In this document: positions 8,588 to 16,538 of the stretch, piece by piece
Numbering within the stretch: position 1 is the first letter of the stretch
How the letters are laid out: the number at the start of each line of letters is the position of its first letter
NCBI RefSeq assembly: GCF_000820505.1
Contig: NZ_JWJD01000010.1
Coordinates: 44,450-108,449 of the forward strand
From: Geoalkalibacter ferrihydriticus DSM 17813
GTDB taxonomy: Bacteria; Desulfobacterota; Desulfuromonadia; Desulfuromonadales; Geoalkalibacteraceae
Reading direction: 5' to 3'
DNA length: 64,000 nucleotides
Notes under the pieces: model-generated
Databases searched by the model: none
Told to the model about the DNA's origin: nothing
What the model saw: the letters and a program-made list of their open reading frames with translations, nothing else
Translations under genes and position numbers: made by a program

Positions 8588-8616
8588 AATATTTCGACAG
8601 TAAATGTCGAAATATT
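8588..8616. promoter_or_regulatory. Perfect 12-bp inverted repeat upstream of subtilase
   Basis: AATATTTCGACA, a 5-base spacer GTAAA, then TGTCGAAATATT. It lies directly upstream of a candidate sigma-54 promoter (8623-8638). The half-site TTTCGACA recurs at about 12514, in the intergenic region before the secreted protein at 12761. It could be an operator or an enhancer site; no run of T follows that would make it a good terminator. Confidence 0.6.
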
Positions 8617-8622
8617 AAATTC

Positions 8623-8638
8623 AGGTATGGGATTTGCT
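8623..8638 (+). promoter_or_regulatory. Candidate sigma-54 promoter of the subtilase gene
   Basis: AGGTATGGGATTTGCT gives GG-N10-GC with a complete TTGCT -12 box; the -24 box is weaker (AGGTAT against TGGCAC). The predicted start near 8649 would give a leader of about 260 bases that includes the riboswitch. Confidence 0.45.
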
Positions 8639-8760
8639 TAATTGATAAAAACAAAGAGATGGGGGACGTTGCCAAGACTCTATGCATACAAAACTGGATT
8701 ATGGAAAGGAGGTTGTTAAGTAATTCATTGATTCTCTGATAACAATCGGTTAAGTCTCTT

Positions 8761-8855
8761 GTTTTCGAAAGGGTAAACCCCGGGTGACCGGGGGGCACAA
8801 AGCCTACGGCTCCTGGGTATGCGGCTTCAGGAGGGCCGGGTTACCGAAGAAACGG
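8761..8855 (+). ncRNA. GEMM-family (c-di-GMP-I / cGAMP) riboswitch
   Basis: The leader contains all GEMM landmarks: AAAGGGTAAACC, a P2 stem CCCCGG closed by a GUGA (GNRA) tetraloop, the joining GGCACAAAGCC, a P3 stem CTCCTG/CAGGAG, and the 3' element GGGTTACCGAAG. P1 pairs GTTTTCG with CGAAGAAAC. The family binds cyclic dinucleotides. Geobacter relatives use variants that prefer cGAMP, distinguished at the position of Vc2 G20; by eye this position reads G, which favours c-di-GMP, but the alignment is manual. A second hairpin (8850-8879, AAACGGG/CCTGTTT) follows before the ribosome site GGAGGG at 8897-8902, and could be the expression platform. Confidence 0.9.
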
Positions 8856-8908
8856 GCTCACCCTTCGGGCGACCTGTTTCACCACAAAATTAATCCGGAG
8901 GGATAATC

Positions 8909-10663
8909 GTGAAAAGGCTTTCATGGCGAACAAAAATTGTTGCTGCCTTTGCCCTGTGTTTTGGGGTGATGCTTGTCGGTGGACCCATTGACGCAGCGCA
9001 GGGTAAAGGATTTGTTTCCGGTGAACTCTTGGTTCGACAAAAAGCAGGGGCTTCCGCCGCAAGTGTGCGTGCTGCTCTCCAGGCCCAAGGAGCAGGAGAG
9101 ATCGAAGAGATTCCCGGCATCAAGGTCAAGCGAATTCGTGTTCCTGAGCACGCTCTTGAGAAGGTGCGAACCGCTCTGGCGCGCAATCCGAACTTTGAGT
9201 TTGTCGAGCCCAACTTTATCGGGCAAGGAACCCTGGTACCCAACGATACCTCCTATTCAAGCCAATGGCATTTGCCGCGCATCAACGCCCCGAACGGTTG
9301 GCAACTGACCACGGGCTCGAGCGATATCCCCATCGCTATTGTTGATTCCGGAGTCGATCCCAACCATCCGGATCTTGGTGCCAAACTGCTGCCCGGCTAT
9401 AATTGGCTGGATTTCAACACCGACACCAACGATGTACAGGGGCACGGCACCGCGGTGGCCGGGGCCGCCGCCGCTATCACCAACAACAGCCGAGGCATTG
9501 CCGGGGTGGCCTGGGAAAACACCATCATGCCCCTGGTGGTACTCAACAGCAGTAATTCGGCGAGCTATTCCAACATTGCCTCGGCCATTGTTTACGCGGT
9601 GGACCGTGGCGTGAAAGTCATTAACGTCAGCATTGCCGGCACGAGTTTCTCGTATACGCTGCAAAACGCCGTCGACTATGCTTGGAATCGCGGCGCCCTG
9701 GTGTTCTGCGCGGCGGCCAACAACAACACCGATGATCCCTTCTATCCGGCCGCCTTGCCCAACGCCATCGCCGTTGCGGCCACGGACCAGAACGACAACA
9801 AGGCGTCCTATTCCAATTACGGCGACTGGATCACCATTGCCGCGCCGGGGTCCTCCATTTACACCACGCTGCGCGGCGGCGGATACGGCGCACGCAGCGG
9901 CACCTCACTGGCCTCGCCCATCGCCGCTGGGCTCGGCGCATTGATCTGGTCACTCAATCCCGACCTGTCGCACGTTGAGGTTCTTGAAATCCTAAAAGCC
10001 GGCGCCGATGATTTGGGTGCGGTCGGCTTCGATCCCATGTTCGGTCATGGGCGCATCAACGTGCTGGGCTCTCTGTCTCTTGCAGAAAAAATTGTTGCCG
10101 AAACCGATGTAACGCCGCCGGTTGTCGCACTGACTTCCCCTGCCGACGGCTCCGCTGTGGCGGGCCTGGTGACGCTCGTCGCCGAGGTTGAGGACGACCA
10201 GGGTGTGGACCGGGTGGAATTCTTTGTGAACGGCAATCGCCTCGGTCAGGATACCGGAACCCCCTATATGTTCTCCTGGGATGCCGATCAGGTACCCGCC
10301 GGTTGGCATCGTCTGAACGCTCAGGCGGTTGATACCTCGGGGAATGTCGGCGTTTCGCAAGAAATCATGGTGTACGTCGAGCAGGCGAGTGATCTGGTGC
10401 CCCCGCAGGTTGCCATCAGCAACCCTCTGCCGGGCGCAAAGCTCAACAAGCAGGAATGGGTGCGTGCCGCAGCCTCGGACAACGTGGGTGTGGTTCGAAT
10501 GGAGCTGTATATCAACGGTTCTTTGATGACTGTCAACAATTCCGACACTCTTGCATGGCGCTGGATGACCCATAAGGAGCGCTCGAGTGTTTTTGAGGTG
10601 AGCGTCAAGGCCTACGACGCTGCTGGAAATGCTTCAGAGGATACGATTACTGTTTACAAGTAG
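8909..10663 (+). CDS. Secreted subtilisin-like (S8) serine protease
   Basis: 584-residue exported endopeptidase with a GTG start 6 bases after GGAGGG. Signal peptide about 1-32 (hydrophobic core VAAFALCFGVMLV); inhibitor-like propeptide about 33-108; S8 catalytic domain with Asp146 (IAIVDSGVDPNHPDL), His179 (GHGTAVAG) and Ser333 (SGTSLASPIAAG); then two Ig-like bacterial domains, each opening with PPxVA(L/I)S/TxP and a D-x-G-V pattern, that probably bind a surface or substrate. No PEP-CTERM signal is present. A GEMM riboswitch in the leader places production under cyclic dinucleotide control, fitting a role in remodelling matrix or cell surface. A strong terminator follows. Confidence 0.94.
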   Translation: MKRLSWRTKIVAAFALCFGVMLVGGPIDAAQGKGFVSGELLVRQKAGASAASVRAALQAQGAGEIEEIPGIKVKRIRVPEHALEKVRTALARNPNFEFVEPNFIGQGTLVPNDTSYSSQWHLPRINAPNGWQLTTGSSDIPIAIVDSGVDPNHPDLGAKLLPGYNWLDFNTDTNDVQGHGTAVAGAAAAITNNSRGIAGVAWENTIMPLVVLNSSNSASYSNIASAIVYAVDRGVKVINVSIAGTSFSYTLQNAVDYAWNRGALVFCAAANNNTDDPFYPAALPNAIAVAATDQNDNKASYSNYGDWITIAAPGSSIYTTLRGGGYGARSGTSLASPIAAGLGALIWSLNPDLSHVEVLEILKAGADDLGAVGFDPMFGHGRINVLGSLSLAEKIVAETDVTPPVVALTSPADGSAVAGLVTLVAEVEDDQGVDRVEFFVNGNRLGQDTGTPYMFSWDADQVPAGWHRLNAQAVDTSGNVGVSQEIMVYVEQASDLVPPQVAISNPLPGAKLNKQEWVRAAASDNVGVVRMELYINGSLMTVNNSDTLAWRWMTHKERSSVFEVSVKAYDAAGNASEDTITVYK

Positions 10664-10685
10664 TTGACTTTATTAGACTTCTTAA

Positions 10686-10726
10686 AAATAAAAGGGGCGG
10701 CGTCAATGACGCCGCCCCTTTTATTT
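10686..10726. terminator. Bidirectional rho-independent terminator
   Basis: GGGGCGGCGTCA and its perfect complement close on a 3-base loop and are flanked by A and T runs on both sides. It serves the subtilase and the convergent PEP-CTERM gene. Confidence 0.95.
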
Positions 10727-10749
10727 TGTGGTGTAAAGTTCTCCGACGA

Positions 10750-11499
10750 TCAGGCTTTTCTCTTCCGATGCCAAAGCCCAAGACCAAGCAGGCCGGCGCC
10801 GAGCAGGACGATGGTGCTGGGTTCGGGGATGGGGTCGAGAATTACGCCGCCGCCACCGCCGTCTTCTTCTTCCTGAAAGGTGCCGACAAGTTTAAGGCTT
10901 CCGTCGCCGTTTAAGCCCACGTTCTGGAAGCGAACATAGGTGAGGCCGTCGCTTGGGGCATGATCATTCGTGATGTGCCGCGGGTCTTGCGCCAGGGCGA
11001 TGTCCTCTACAAAAATCATTTCGAAATACGCCGTGGTGAAGTAAGGGTTGGCTGCAAATCCTCCGCTTTGGTCGGGGGCGGGGTTGTAAAGGGCATACTG
11101 GCCGCTTTGGGACGCGGCGAGATAATCCAGGGAAACGCCGGCCTGATTATTTGCTAAATTCCAATAGTTCAGATTGCCCGGGTCAGGCGAGGTGCCGCCC
11201 AACTGAACCTGATCTCCTGTGGCTGTGAAAGCTGCCAGAGACCAGGAGCTGTAGGCGACGAGTTCTTCCAGAAAAAAGCCGAACCCCGTGATGCCCGGTG
11301 CGTTTACTCCCGAACCGCTATCGAGGCTGGTCGGAGAGGTGTTATTCAGAGCCAGGGAAAGGGTGTTGCCGATAATGCTGATTTCCATCGTGGCGGATCC
11401 GGTTCCGCCCTCATTGCTGCCGCTGAAGTTGAAGGTCAGAGCCCAGCTCTGGCCCGCACAAAAAAGAACGACCAAAACGGCAATAACAAAACTTTTCAT
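10750..11499 (-). CDS. PEP-CTERM sorting domain protein (intact copy)
   Basis: 249-residue exported protein. Signal peptide MKSFVIAVLVVLFCAGQSWA, a beta-rich middle region, and a canonical C-terminal sorting signal: DPIPEPST, a hydrophobic helix (IVLLGAGLLGLGLW) and a basic tail HRKRKA. It should be cleaved and handled by the exosortase at 682-1533. The middle shows no domain I recognise. A sigma-54 promoter stands about 50 bases upstream, matching control by PrsR. A frameshifted paralogue with the same signal, SGS-rich N-terminus and tail follows in the same orientation upstream. Confidence 0.93.
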   Translation of the reverse strand: MKSFVIAVLVVLFCAGQSWALTFNFSGSNEGGTGSATMEISIIGNTLSLALNNTSPTSLDSGSGVNAPGITGFGFFLEELVAYSSWSLAAFTATGDQVQLGGTSPDPGNLNYWNLANNQAGVSLDYLAASQSGQYALYNPAPDQSGGFAANPYFTTAYFEMIFVEDIALAQDPRHITNDHAPSDGLTYVRFQNVGLNGDGSLKLVGTFQEEEDGGGGGVILDPIPEPSTIVLLGAGLLGLGLWHRKRKA

Positions 11500-11546
11500 A
11501 AGAATGCCTCTCTTCTCTCGTGAGAATAAGTATTTCAGAACAGTGG

Positions 11547-11562
11547 TGCAAGATTGCGGCCA
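11547..11562 (-). promoter_or_regulatory. Sigma-54 promoter of the PEP-CTERM gene
   Basis: Minus-strand TGGCCGCAATCTTGCA matches TGGCAC-N5-TTGCA with the GG and GC elements 10 bases apart. The predicted start lies near 11536, giving a leader of about 37 bases. PrsR is the obvious candidate activator. Confidence 0.75.
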
Positions 11563-11631
11563 ATCTTCAAGTGCTCAAATTTGCAAGGAAAAACATAAAT
11601 CCCGCCATTTCACTGTAAAAAAATCCGACAA

Positions 11632-12374
11632 TCAAGCTTTTCTTCTGCGATGCCACAGGCCCAAGCCGAGAAGTTGCGCGCCGAGCAAGATGATGGTGCT
11701 GGGTTCGGGGATGGGATCGAGAATCACGCCGCCGCCGCTTTCGTCCTCTTCCTGAAAAATTCCAAACAACTTAAGGCTTCCTTCGCCATCTTTGCCGACG
11801 TTTTGAAAGCGCACATAGGTGACGCCGTGCGTGGGGTCATGGTCGTTGGTGATGAACTGGTCATTTGGCGCCAAGGCGATGTTGTCCGTGAAATCATGTC
11901 AAAATACGCGGTTGTGAAGTAAGCGTTTGCAGCCAATCCGTCGCGTTGGAGAGGATTGTAAAGAGCATATTGACTGCCACCCTGGGACGCTGCGTGATAG
12001 TCTGGGGAGGCGCCGGCCTGTCCATCCATCAAGCCCCATAATGCCAGGTCTTCCGAAGTGCCGCCCAGTTGAACCGGATCCCCTGCGATTGTGTGAGCTA
12101 TGAGCGACCAGGAGCTGTAGTCAACGAGGTTTTCCAGAAAAAACCCGAATCCTGCGATGCCTGGTGCGTTATCCCCCCCCGAATTATCATCGAGAGCGAG
12201 CGGAGAGGTGTTTTGCAGGGCCAGGGAAAGCGTATTGCCGATGATGCTGATTTCCATCACGGCCGACCCGGTTCCACTTTCATGGCTGCCGCTGAAGGAA
12301 TAAGTCAGCGCCCAGCTATGCCCGATAAGGAAAAGACAAATGAGAGTTGCAAAAGCAAGCTTTTTCATGGTCAC
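11632..12374 (-). pseudogene. Frameshifted PEP-CTERM paralogue
   Basis: The reading frame starting at 12374 (or MKK at 12368) encodes a signal peptide and follows the intact paralogue closely to TTAYFDMI. It then leaves frame; the remaining sequence resumes in another frame as NDQFITNDHDPTHG and continues to DPIPEPST, the hydrophobic helix and WHRRRKA. The break is at about 11891-11895, where a run encoding ATTTTC in the ancestor reads ATTTC, a single-base loss. Apart from this the gene looks undamaged, so the change is recent, phase-variable, or a sequencing error. No sigma-54 promoter was found upstream, unlike the intact copy. Confidence 0.85.
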
Positions 12375-12760
12375 CTCTTTTCATGGGAATTGATAGGAAA
12401 TATTTAGGAATAATATTAAAAAAGTTAATCTAATTGTTAAATAAAAACCAAACCATGTTGTAAGTTGTTGAAATGGTATAAAAAAATATGTTCAAAATGT
12501 TCGATGTAAAGATTTTCGACAGAAATTTTGAGTTTGACAGCAGAATGGCAAAGGAGACTGTTTTTGAAAGGAATGGGATAGATTGTAATTAACAAAATAA
12601 ATTATTGACATTTCCGAAATCAGCAGTAAAAGGTCTAAGTAGTTGGGTTTAGGCGATTCCTTAAGGTTTTGTCGGGTGTTGTCAATGATTAACGGAATTT
12701 CTTTAATCGCCGTTCCTTAAGTGTCTGGTCTCTTTATGCTTTTCGAAGGGAGGAAAAGGT
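12375..12760. other. AT-rich divergent intergenic region
   Basis: About 390 bases between divergent genes with low GC content. It contains a TTTCGACA half-site near 12514 like those at 8588-8616, a TTGACA at 12605-12610 without a convincing -10, and a repeated TTCCTTAAG motif (near 12658 and 12714). A GGGAGG ribosome site precedes the ATG at 12761. I see no riboswitch and no correctly spaced sigma-54 element. Confidence 0.5.
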
Positions 12761-14236
12761 ATGATAAACAAATTTTTGTCAATCTGTACTCTTGGGCTTT
12801 TCTTATTTGGCAGTGCTGCCTGGGCGGATGATTTCTGGGTCGGCACCCTAAATGGTGGTGGGGAATCGGTTGAAAACGTATTGAATTTCGACTGGGCTTC
12901 CTCGGGTAGTGGCGTCGCTGAAAATGTAGGTCCTGTGGCTGGACCTCTTGAGATTGGGGATGTAATAACTTTTCGCTATCAAAGTTTTCTTACTCATTTA
13001 AATGATCAAACTGGGCAACCATTAATCCTTAGCGGATTGAGTATTGATTTTGAATTTACATTAGTAGCAGAAATTGAAGAAATTGTTGTTGGTTTGGAGG
13101 AGCTCGGTTCATCAACAGTAGCTATATTTGAAACATTGCCTGGCGGACAATTTTACATTTATTATGATGAAAAAAATAATGCAAATATTTCTCAAGGTTA
13201 TGGTTTTGATGATGGTGTTGTTATTGCTAGCGGTGTAATAATTGCTGGTCAAGAATCTGTTTTTAGCTTCAATTCGAGTACAAATATAGGCTTGGGTGCA
13301 TCTGTGATTTATGGAGATATAACTTATGTCAACTCTGAATTTATTGACCCATCTGCAAATATCGTAGGTTGGAGGTTTGAGGGAACCCAGCATTATCCTC
13401 CAATAGAATCAGATACAACCGCGTTTTTTGTTTCAACGCCAGGTGAAGGCAATCTTGATGAATATATTGTGCAAGCAACCGATTTGGTTCTTAAAGTCGA
13501 TGGTAGCAGTAAATTTTTAGTTGCACAACAAGATGTGGGCCCCTGCCGTGTCACCGGCGGCGGGCACAGCACCTCGGGTGAGGCTCCTGACGGCGAATGG
13601 GATGAGACCTTTGCCGAAGTGAAAACAACGGGCAATCCCAACTGGTACAACACCTATCAGTTCGGTGGCCAGGCCGGTGCCAATACGGCCATGCAGCCCC
13701 AGCCCAAAGGGCAATGGACGCATCATCAGCAAAAAGGCCCTGACGGCAGCTTTACCTTCCATGCGGGAACCGCAAGCGCGCCTCCGGGTACGGAAATCAC
13801 CCTGATCGAGTGCAGTGACCCCGGCAACTGTCTGCCGGCGCGTCCCGCCGAGTTCAAACAGATCGACTTCAACGGCGTGGGTACCTTCCGAAATATCCGC
13901 AGTGCGCCGCCCTCCTTGGCGCATGTGATACCAAACGAGACCTATCATTACTTTGAGGTCCATATTGAAGACCTCGGCGAGCCGGGTCGCGCCGGAAAAC
14001 AGCCTGATATTAACGATGCTCTCTGTCCACCGGAAGGATCGCCGGGTGAAGTGGCCAATTGCGGGTGTCCTGATTTTTATCGGATCACCATCTATGAGGG
14101 CGTCTATCCCGAATATGATCCTGTGACCGGTAAGGTTACGAACCTCAACAAGACCGATGTTATTTATGATGTTTATGGGTATCTGACCGGCGGTAACCTG
14201 CAAATTCATCCGCCGACAGGGTTTGACATGCAATAA
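12761..14236 (+). CDS. Large secreted protein of unknown function
   Basis: 491 residues with signal peptide MINKFLSICTLGLFLFGSAAWA. Two parts differ. Residues 23 to about 258 are beta-rich, encoded by AT-rich DNA, and resemble the body of PEP-CTERM-type surface proteins, though I do not recognise a family. Residues about 260-491 start with GPCRVTGGGHSTSG and contain paired cysteines, THHQQ, YHYFEVHIEDLGEPG and CPDFYRITIYEG; this resembles TGGG-type modules found at the end of secreted proteins, and is GC-rich like the chromosome. No PEP-CTERM tail or lipobox. A strong ribosome site GGGAGG precedes the ATG and a terminator follows. Confidence 0.8.
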   Translation: MINKFLSICTLGLFLFGSAAWADDFWVGTLNGGGESVENVLNFDWASSGSGVAENVGPVAGPLEIGDVITFRYQSFLTHLNDQTGQPLILSGLSIDFEFTLVAEIEEIVVGLEELGSSTVAIFETLPGGQFYIYYDEKNNANISQGYGFDDGVVIASGVIIAGQESVFSFNSSTNIGLGASVIYGDITYVNSEFIDPSANIVGWRFEGTQHYPPIESDTTAFFVSTPGEGNLDEYIVQATDLVLKVDGSSKFLVAQQDVGPCRVTGGGHSTSGEAPDGEWDETFAEVKTTGNPNWYNTYQFGGQAGANTAMQPQPKGQWTHHQQKGPDGSFTFHAGTASAPPGTEITLIECSDPGNCLPARPAEFKQIDFNGVGTFRNIRSAPPSLAHVIPNETYHYFEVHIEDLGEPGRAGKQPDINDALCPPEGSPGEVANCGCPDFYRITIYEGVYPEYDPVTGKVTNLNKTDVIYDVYGYLTGGNLQIHPPTGFDMQ

Positions 14237-14265
14237 AAATTCGACCGCTTTAAACGAGCCAAGAT

Positions 14266-14299
14266 GGGCCGCTCAGCTTCGGCAGGGCGGCCCTTTTAT
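14266..14299 (+). terminator. Rho-independent terminator
   Basis: GGGCCGC pairs with GCGGCCC around a loop and is followed by TTTTATT, 30 bases after the secreted-protein stop. Confidence 0.85.
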
Positions 14300-14302
14300 T
14301 AA

Positions 14303-14348
14303 AGCGAAACTTAGGGGACGGTCTTAGCGAAACTTAGGGGACGGTCTT
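14303..14348. repeat. Two perfect tandem 23-bp repeats
   Basis: Units 14303-14325 and 14326-14348 are identical and contain AAACTTAGGGGACGGTC. Such short GGGGACGG blocks often remain at edges of transposed segments, but no transposase is nearby. They lie between a terminator and the 3' end of trmL. Confidence 0.85.
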
Positions 14349-14384
14349 GACGAATTGACTAAATTGATTGAGATGCATAAGGCG

Positions 14385-14861
14385 CTAATGTTCGTCGAGT
14401 CGCCCCGCCTGGCGCAGGGCTTCATAAAGCACGATCCCCGTCGCCGTCGACAGATTGAGGCTGCGCACCAGCGGCGAGAAAATCGGGATGCGGATGCACT
14501 GCTCGGGATGGGCGGCGAGCAATTCATCGGGCAGGCCTTGGGTTTCCTTGCCGAACACCAGAAAGTCGCCGGGTTGAAAGGAAACCTCATGGTAGGAACG
14601 GGCAGCTTTTTTAGTTGTGAGCCAGAAGCGCCCCTGGGGAAACGCCTGCTGCAAATCGGCATAGCTTTCCCAGCGCCGCACGTCGATGGCCGGCCAGTAA
14701 TCAAGGCCTGCGCGCTTGAGGTAGCGATCATCCAGGGAGAAGCCAAGCTTGCCCACAAGATGCAACAGGGTGCCCGTAGCGCCGCACAGGCGTGCGATGT
14801 TGCCGGTGTTGGGCGGGATTTCGGGCTCGATCAGTACAATATGAAAGGGTGTCTCGGTCAT
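14385..14861 (-). CDS. trmL: tRNA (cytidine/uridine-34-2'-O)-methyltransferase
   Basis: 158-residue SPOUT methyltransferase that methylates the wobble ribose of tRNA-Leu using S-adenosylmethionine. Conserved blocks are IPPNTGNIARLC at the N-terminus, FGKETQGLP in the middle and RSLNLSTATGIVLYE forming the knotted cofactor site. Full length for the family. It is divergent from a tRNA-Leu gene whose product is of the class it modifies. Assignment is secure. Confidence 0.96.
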   Translation of the reverse strand: MTETPFHIVLIEPEIPPNTGNIARLCGATGTLLHLVGKLGFSLDDRYLKRAGLDYWPAIDVRRWESYADLQQAFPQGRFWLTTKKAARSYHEVSFQPGDFLVFGKETQGLPDELLAAHPEQCIRIPIFSPLVRSLNLSTATGIVLYEALRQAGRLDEH

Positions 14862-14928
14862 GGCGCCGGACTATATCATGAGGGATATGAAGGGGAAATT
14901 GAAAAAGGAGCTGAGCCGGTTTTTTCTG

Positions 14929-14957
14929 TTGCATTCGCTACGGGCATTTGATATAAA
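14929..14957 (+). promoter_or_regulatory. Sigma-70 promoter of tRNA-Leu
   Basis: TTGCAT (14929-14934), a 17-base spacer and TATAAA (14952-14957), placed 12 bases before the mature tRNA end. Confidence 0.75.
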
Positions 14958-14969
14958 TCCCCTCGCTTT

Positions 14970-15056
14970 GCCGAAGTGGTGGAATTGGTAGACACGCTAG
15001 GTTCAGGGTCTAGTGGGCGTAGGCCCGTGGGAGTTCGAGTCTCCCCTTCGGCACCA
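14970..15056 (+). tRNA. tRNA-Leu (anticodon CAG)
   Basis: 87 bases including an encoded CCA. Acceptor GCCGAAG pairs with CTTCGGC; the anticodon stem CTAGG/TCTAG encloses the loop TTCAGGG with CAG at positions 34-36; a long variable arm typical of leucine tRNAs and a GTTCGAGTC T-loop are present. Confidence 0.97.
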
Positions 15057-15067
15057 GCTTAAATTTA

Positions 15068-15106
15068 AAAGGGCCTGAGATCTCTTGTAGATTTCAGGCC
15101 CTTTTT
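15068..15106 (+). terminator. Terminator after tRNA-Leu
   Basis: GGGCCTGA and TCAGGCCC form a stem flanked by A-rich and T-rich runs, so it can also act for the convergent cheD. Confidence 0.9.
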
Positions 15107-15114
15107 GTGTCTCG

Positions 15115-15699
15115 TCAATCCCACAGCTCGTCTTTGCTTTTATCCCTGCGCTTTTCTCTCTGTTTCTGCGCCAGCAGCCGCCGCTCACGGCGGGCGATGT
15201 CCGCTTCGGTGGATTTGGGGATACGCCGCACGAGAACGGAAAAATCATCCGGTATGAAATAGATCACCCGCCCGTGGATGCCGCCGAGGTCTGCGGCCAT
15301 GAGGCTGATTTTTTCGTTGTCGAGAAAGCTGCGGATAAAGCGGCAATTGAGTTCGCCGACACCGGGGCCGGCGGTTTTGGGCGCGATGATGGTCGCGCCG
15401 CCGAACACTTTGGCGCGCAGATTGGGTCGCTGAGCTCCGAGTTTGAGCATGGCGTTGATGAGCAGCTCCATGGCATGGATTCCGTAACGACCCGATTCGC
15501 TGAGCAGCAGGGGGCTGTTGGGTAAGCTGCGCGTGCCGCACAGCAGAAAGTGATTCATGCCGATAACGCGTTTGACAGGATCATAAAGGCAGGCTGCGAC
15601 ACAGGAGCCGAGCAACGTCGAAAGAGTGGCCGTATCGGCGGACGCCCGATAGTCACCAGGAAGAATGGAGATAATATTGTCGCCGATGGAATTGGGCAT
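15115..15699 (-). CDS. cheD: Chemoreceptor glutamine deamidase CheD
   Basis: 194 residues. CheD deamidates specific glutamines of chemotaxis receptors and binds CheC. The catalytic pattern is present: Cys in LLGSCVAACLYD, His in GMNHFLLC, and the family block GRYGIHAMELLINAML followed by RAKVFGGATI. A charged tail of about 35 residues extends beyond the core. The gene stands alone, with no chemotaxis operon around it. Confidence 0.93.
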   Translation of the reverse strand: MPNSIGDNIISILPGDYRASADTATLSTLLGSCVAACLYDPVKRVIGMNHFLLCGTRSLPNSPLLLSESGRYGIHAMELLINAMLKLGAQRPNLRAKVFGGATIIAPKTAGPGVGELNCRFIRSFLDNEKISLMAADLGGIHGRVIYFIPDDFSVLVRRIPKSTEADIARRERRLLAQKQREKRRDKSKDELWD

Positions 15700-15828
15700 A
15701 GTATCTCTGAGGGAGAGAGGAATTGTGGTTTTGAGATCGCCGCAGGTTGATATGTTACCAAAACGGTTGTTGATTGCAAGTTCTTAAAATAATTGCTCAC
15801 CCGCGACTCTTCTGCTAAGCTTTGCGCC

Positions 15829-16509
15829 ATGGAAAATCGCGCTGCCATAAAAAAATGCCCCCTGTTTGCCGGAGTGACGGATCAGGATCTCGAACGCTTG
15901 GAAGAGGTGTGCCGGCGTCGTGATCTGCATAAGGGCGAGGTACTTTTCTCACAGGGTGAACCGGCTGTTGGCTTTTACGTGGTGACCGACGGCAAAGTCA
16001 AGATCTACAAGCTCTCGCCGGATGGCAAGGAGCGCATTCTGCACATCGTGCATGGGGGGGAGAGTTTTGCCGAGGCGGCTATTTTTGCTGACGGTTTATA
16101 TCCCGCTTTTGCCGAATCGCTCAGTCGCGCAACGGTACTGTTTTTCCCCAAGAAAGATTTCCTCAATCTGCTGAAGGAACATACGCAGATTCCCATCAAC
16201 ATGATTGCCGGCCTGTCGCGTTTTCTGCGGCAGTTCGCCACCCAGATCGAAGATCTTACTTTCAAAGATGTTCCGGCCCGCCTGGCCCGCTATCTGGTTG
16301 AATTGGCCGGCGATGAGGCCGATACCGTCCAGTTGCCTATCTCCAAAAGCCAGCTCGCCTCACGCTTGGGTACGGTCAGTGAAACCCTCTCGCGCACCCT
16401 GCGCAAACTTTCCGATGATGAATTGATCCATGTGCGCGGCAAGGATATCGACATCCTCGATCGCGACCGCCTGGAAGACCTGGCCGAAAGTACGCGTGAA
16501 TCGCTTTGA
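15829..16509 (+). CDS. Crp/Fnr family regulator, probable HcpR
   Basis: 226-residue activator with a cyclic-nucleotide-fold sensor domain (about 1-130), a dimer helix and a C-terminal winged helix (LPISKSQLASRLGTVSETLSRTLRKL). No N-terminal Fnr-type cysteine cluster is seen. An upstream TTG at 15793 is in frame but ATG at 15829 gives the normal length. The two downstream genes encode a nitrosative-stress family protein and a ferredoxin of the kind that accompanies hybrid cluster protein, and both have TTGAC-N4-GTCAA sites upstream. That context points to HcpR, the NO-responsive Crp/Fnr regulator of anaerobes. The name is an inference; the family is certain. Confidence 0.88.
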   Translation: MENRAAIKKCPLFAGVTDQDLERLEEVCRRRDLHKGEVLFSQGEPAVGFYVVTDGKVKIYKLSPDGKERILHIVHGGESFAEAAIFADGLYPAFAESLSRATVLFFPKKDFLNLLKEHTQIPINMIAGLSRFLRQFATQIEDLTFKDVPARLARYLVELAGDEADTVQLPISKSQLASRLGTVSETLSRTLRKLSDDELIHVRGKDIDILDRDRLEDLAESTRESL

Positions 16510-16538
16510 GTTTCTGTTTAAACACCTAAACTCTCGGC

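Noticed and set aside
12730-12745. Sigma-54 promoter before the secreted protein at 12761
   Set aside because: TGG and TGC elements are present but GG and GC are 9, not 10, bases apart and too close to the ribosome site.
15003-15248. Minus-strand ORF containing CRRGDSNSHGPTPTRP
   Set aside because: It is the complement of tRNA-Leu, a classic false ORF; cheD and the tRNA explain the region.
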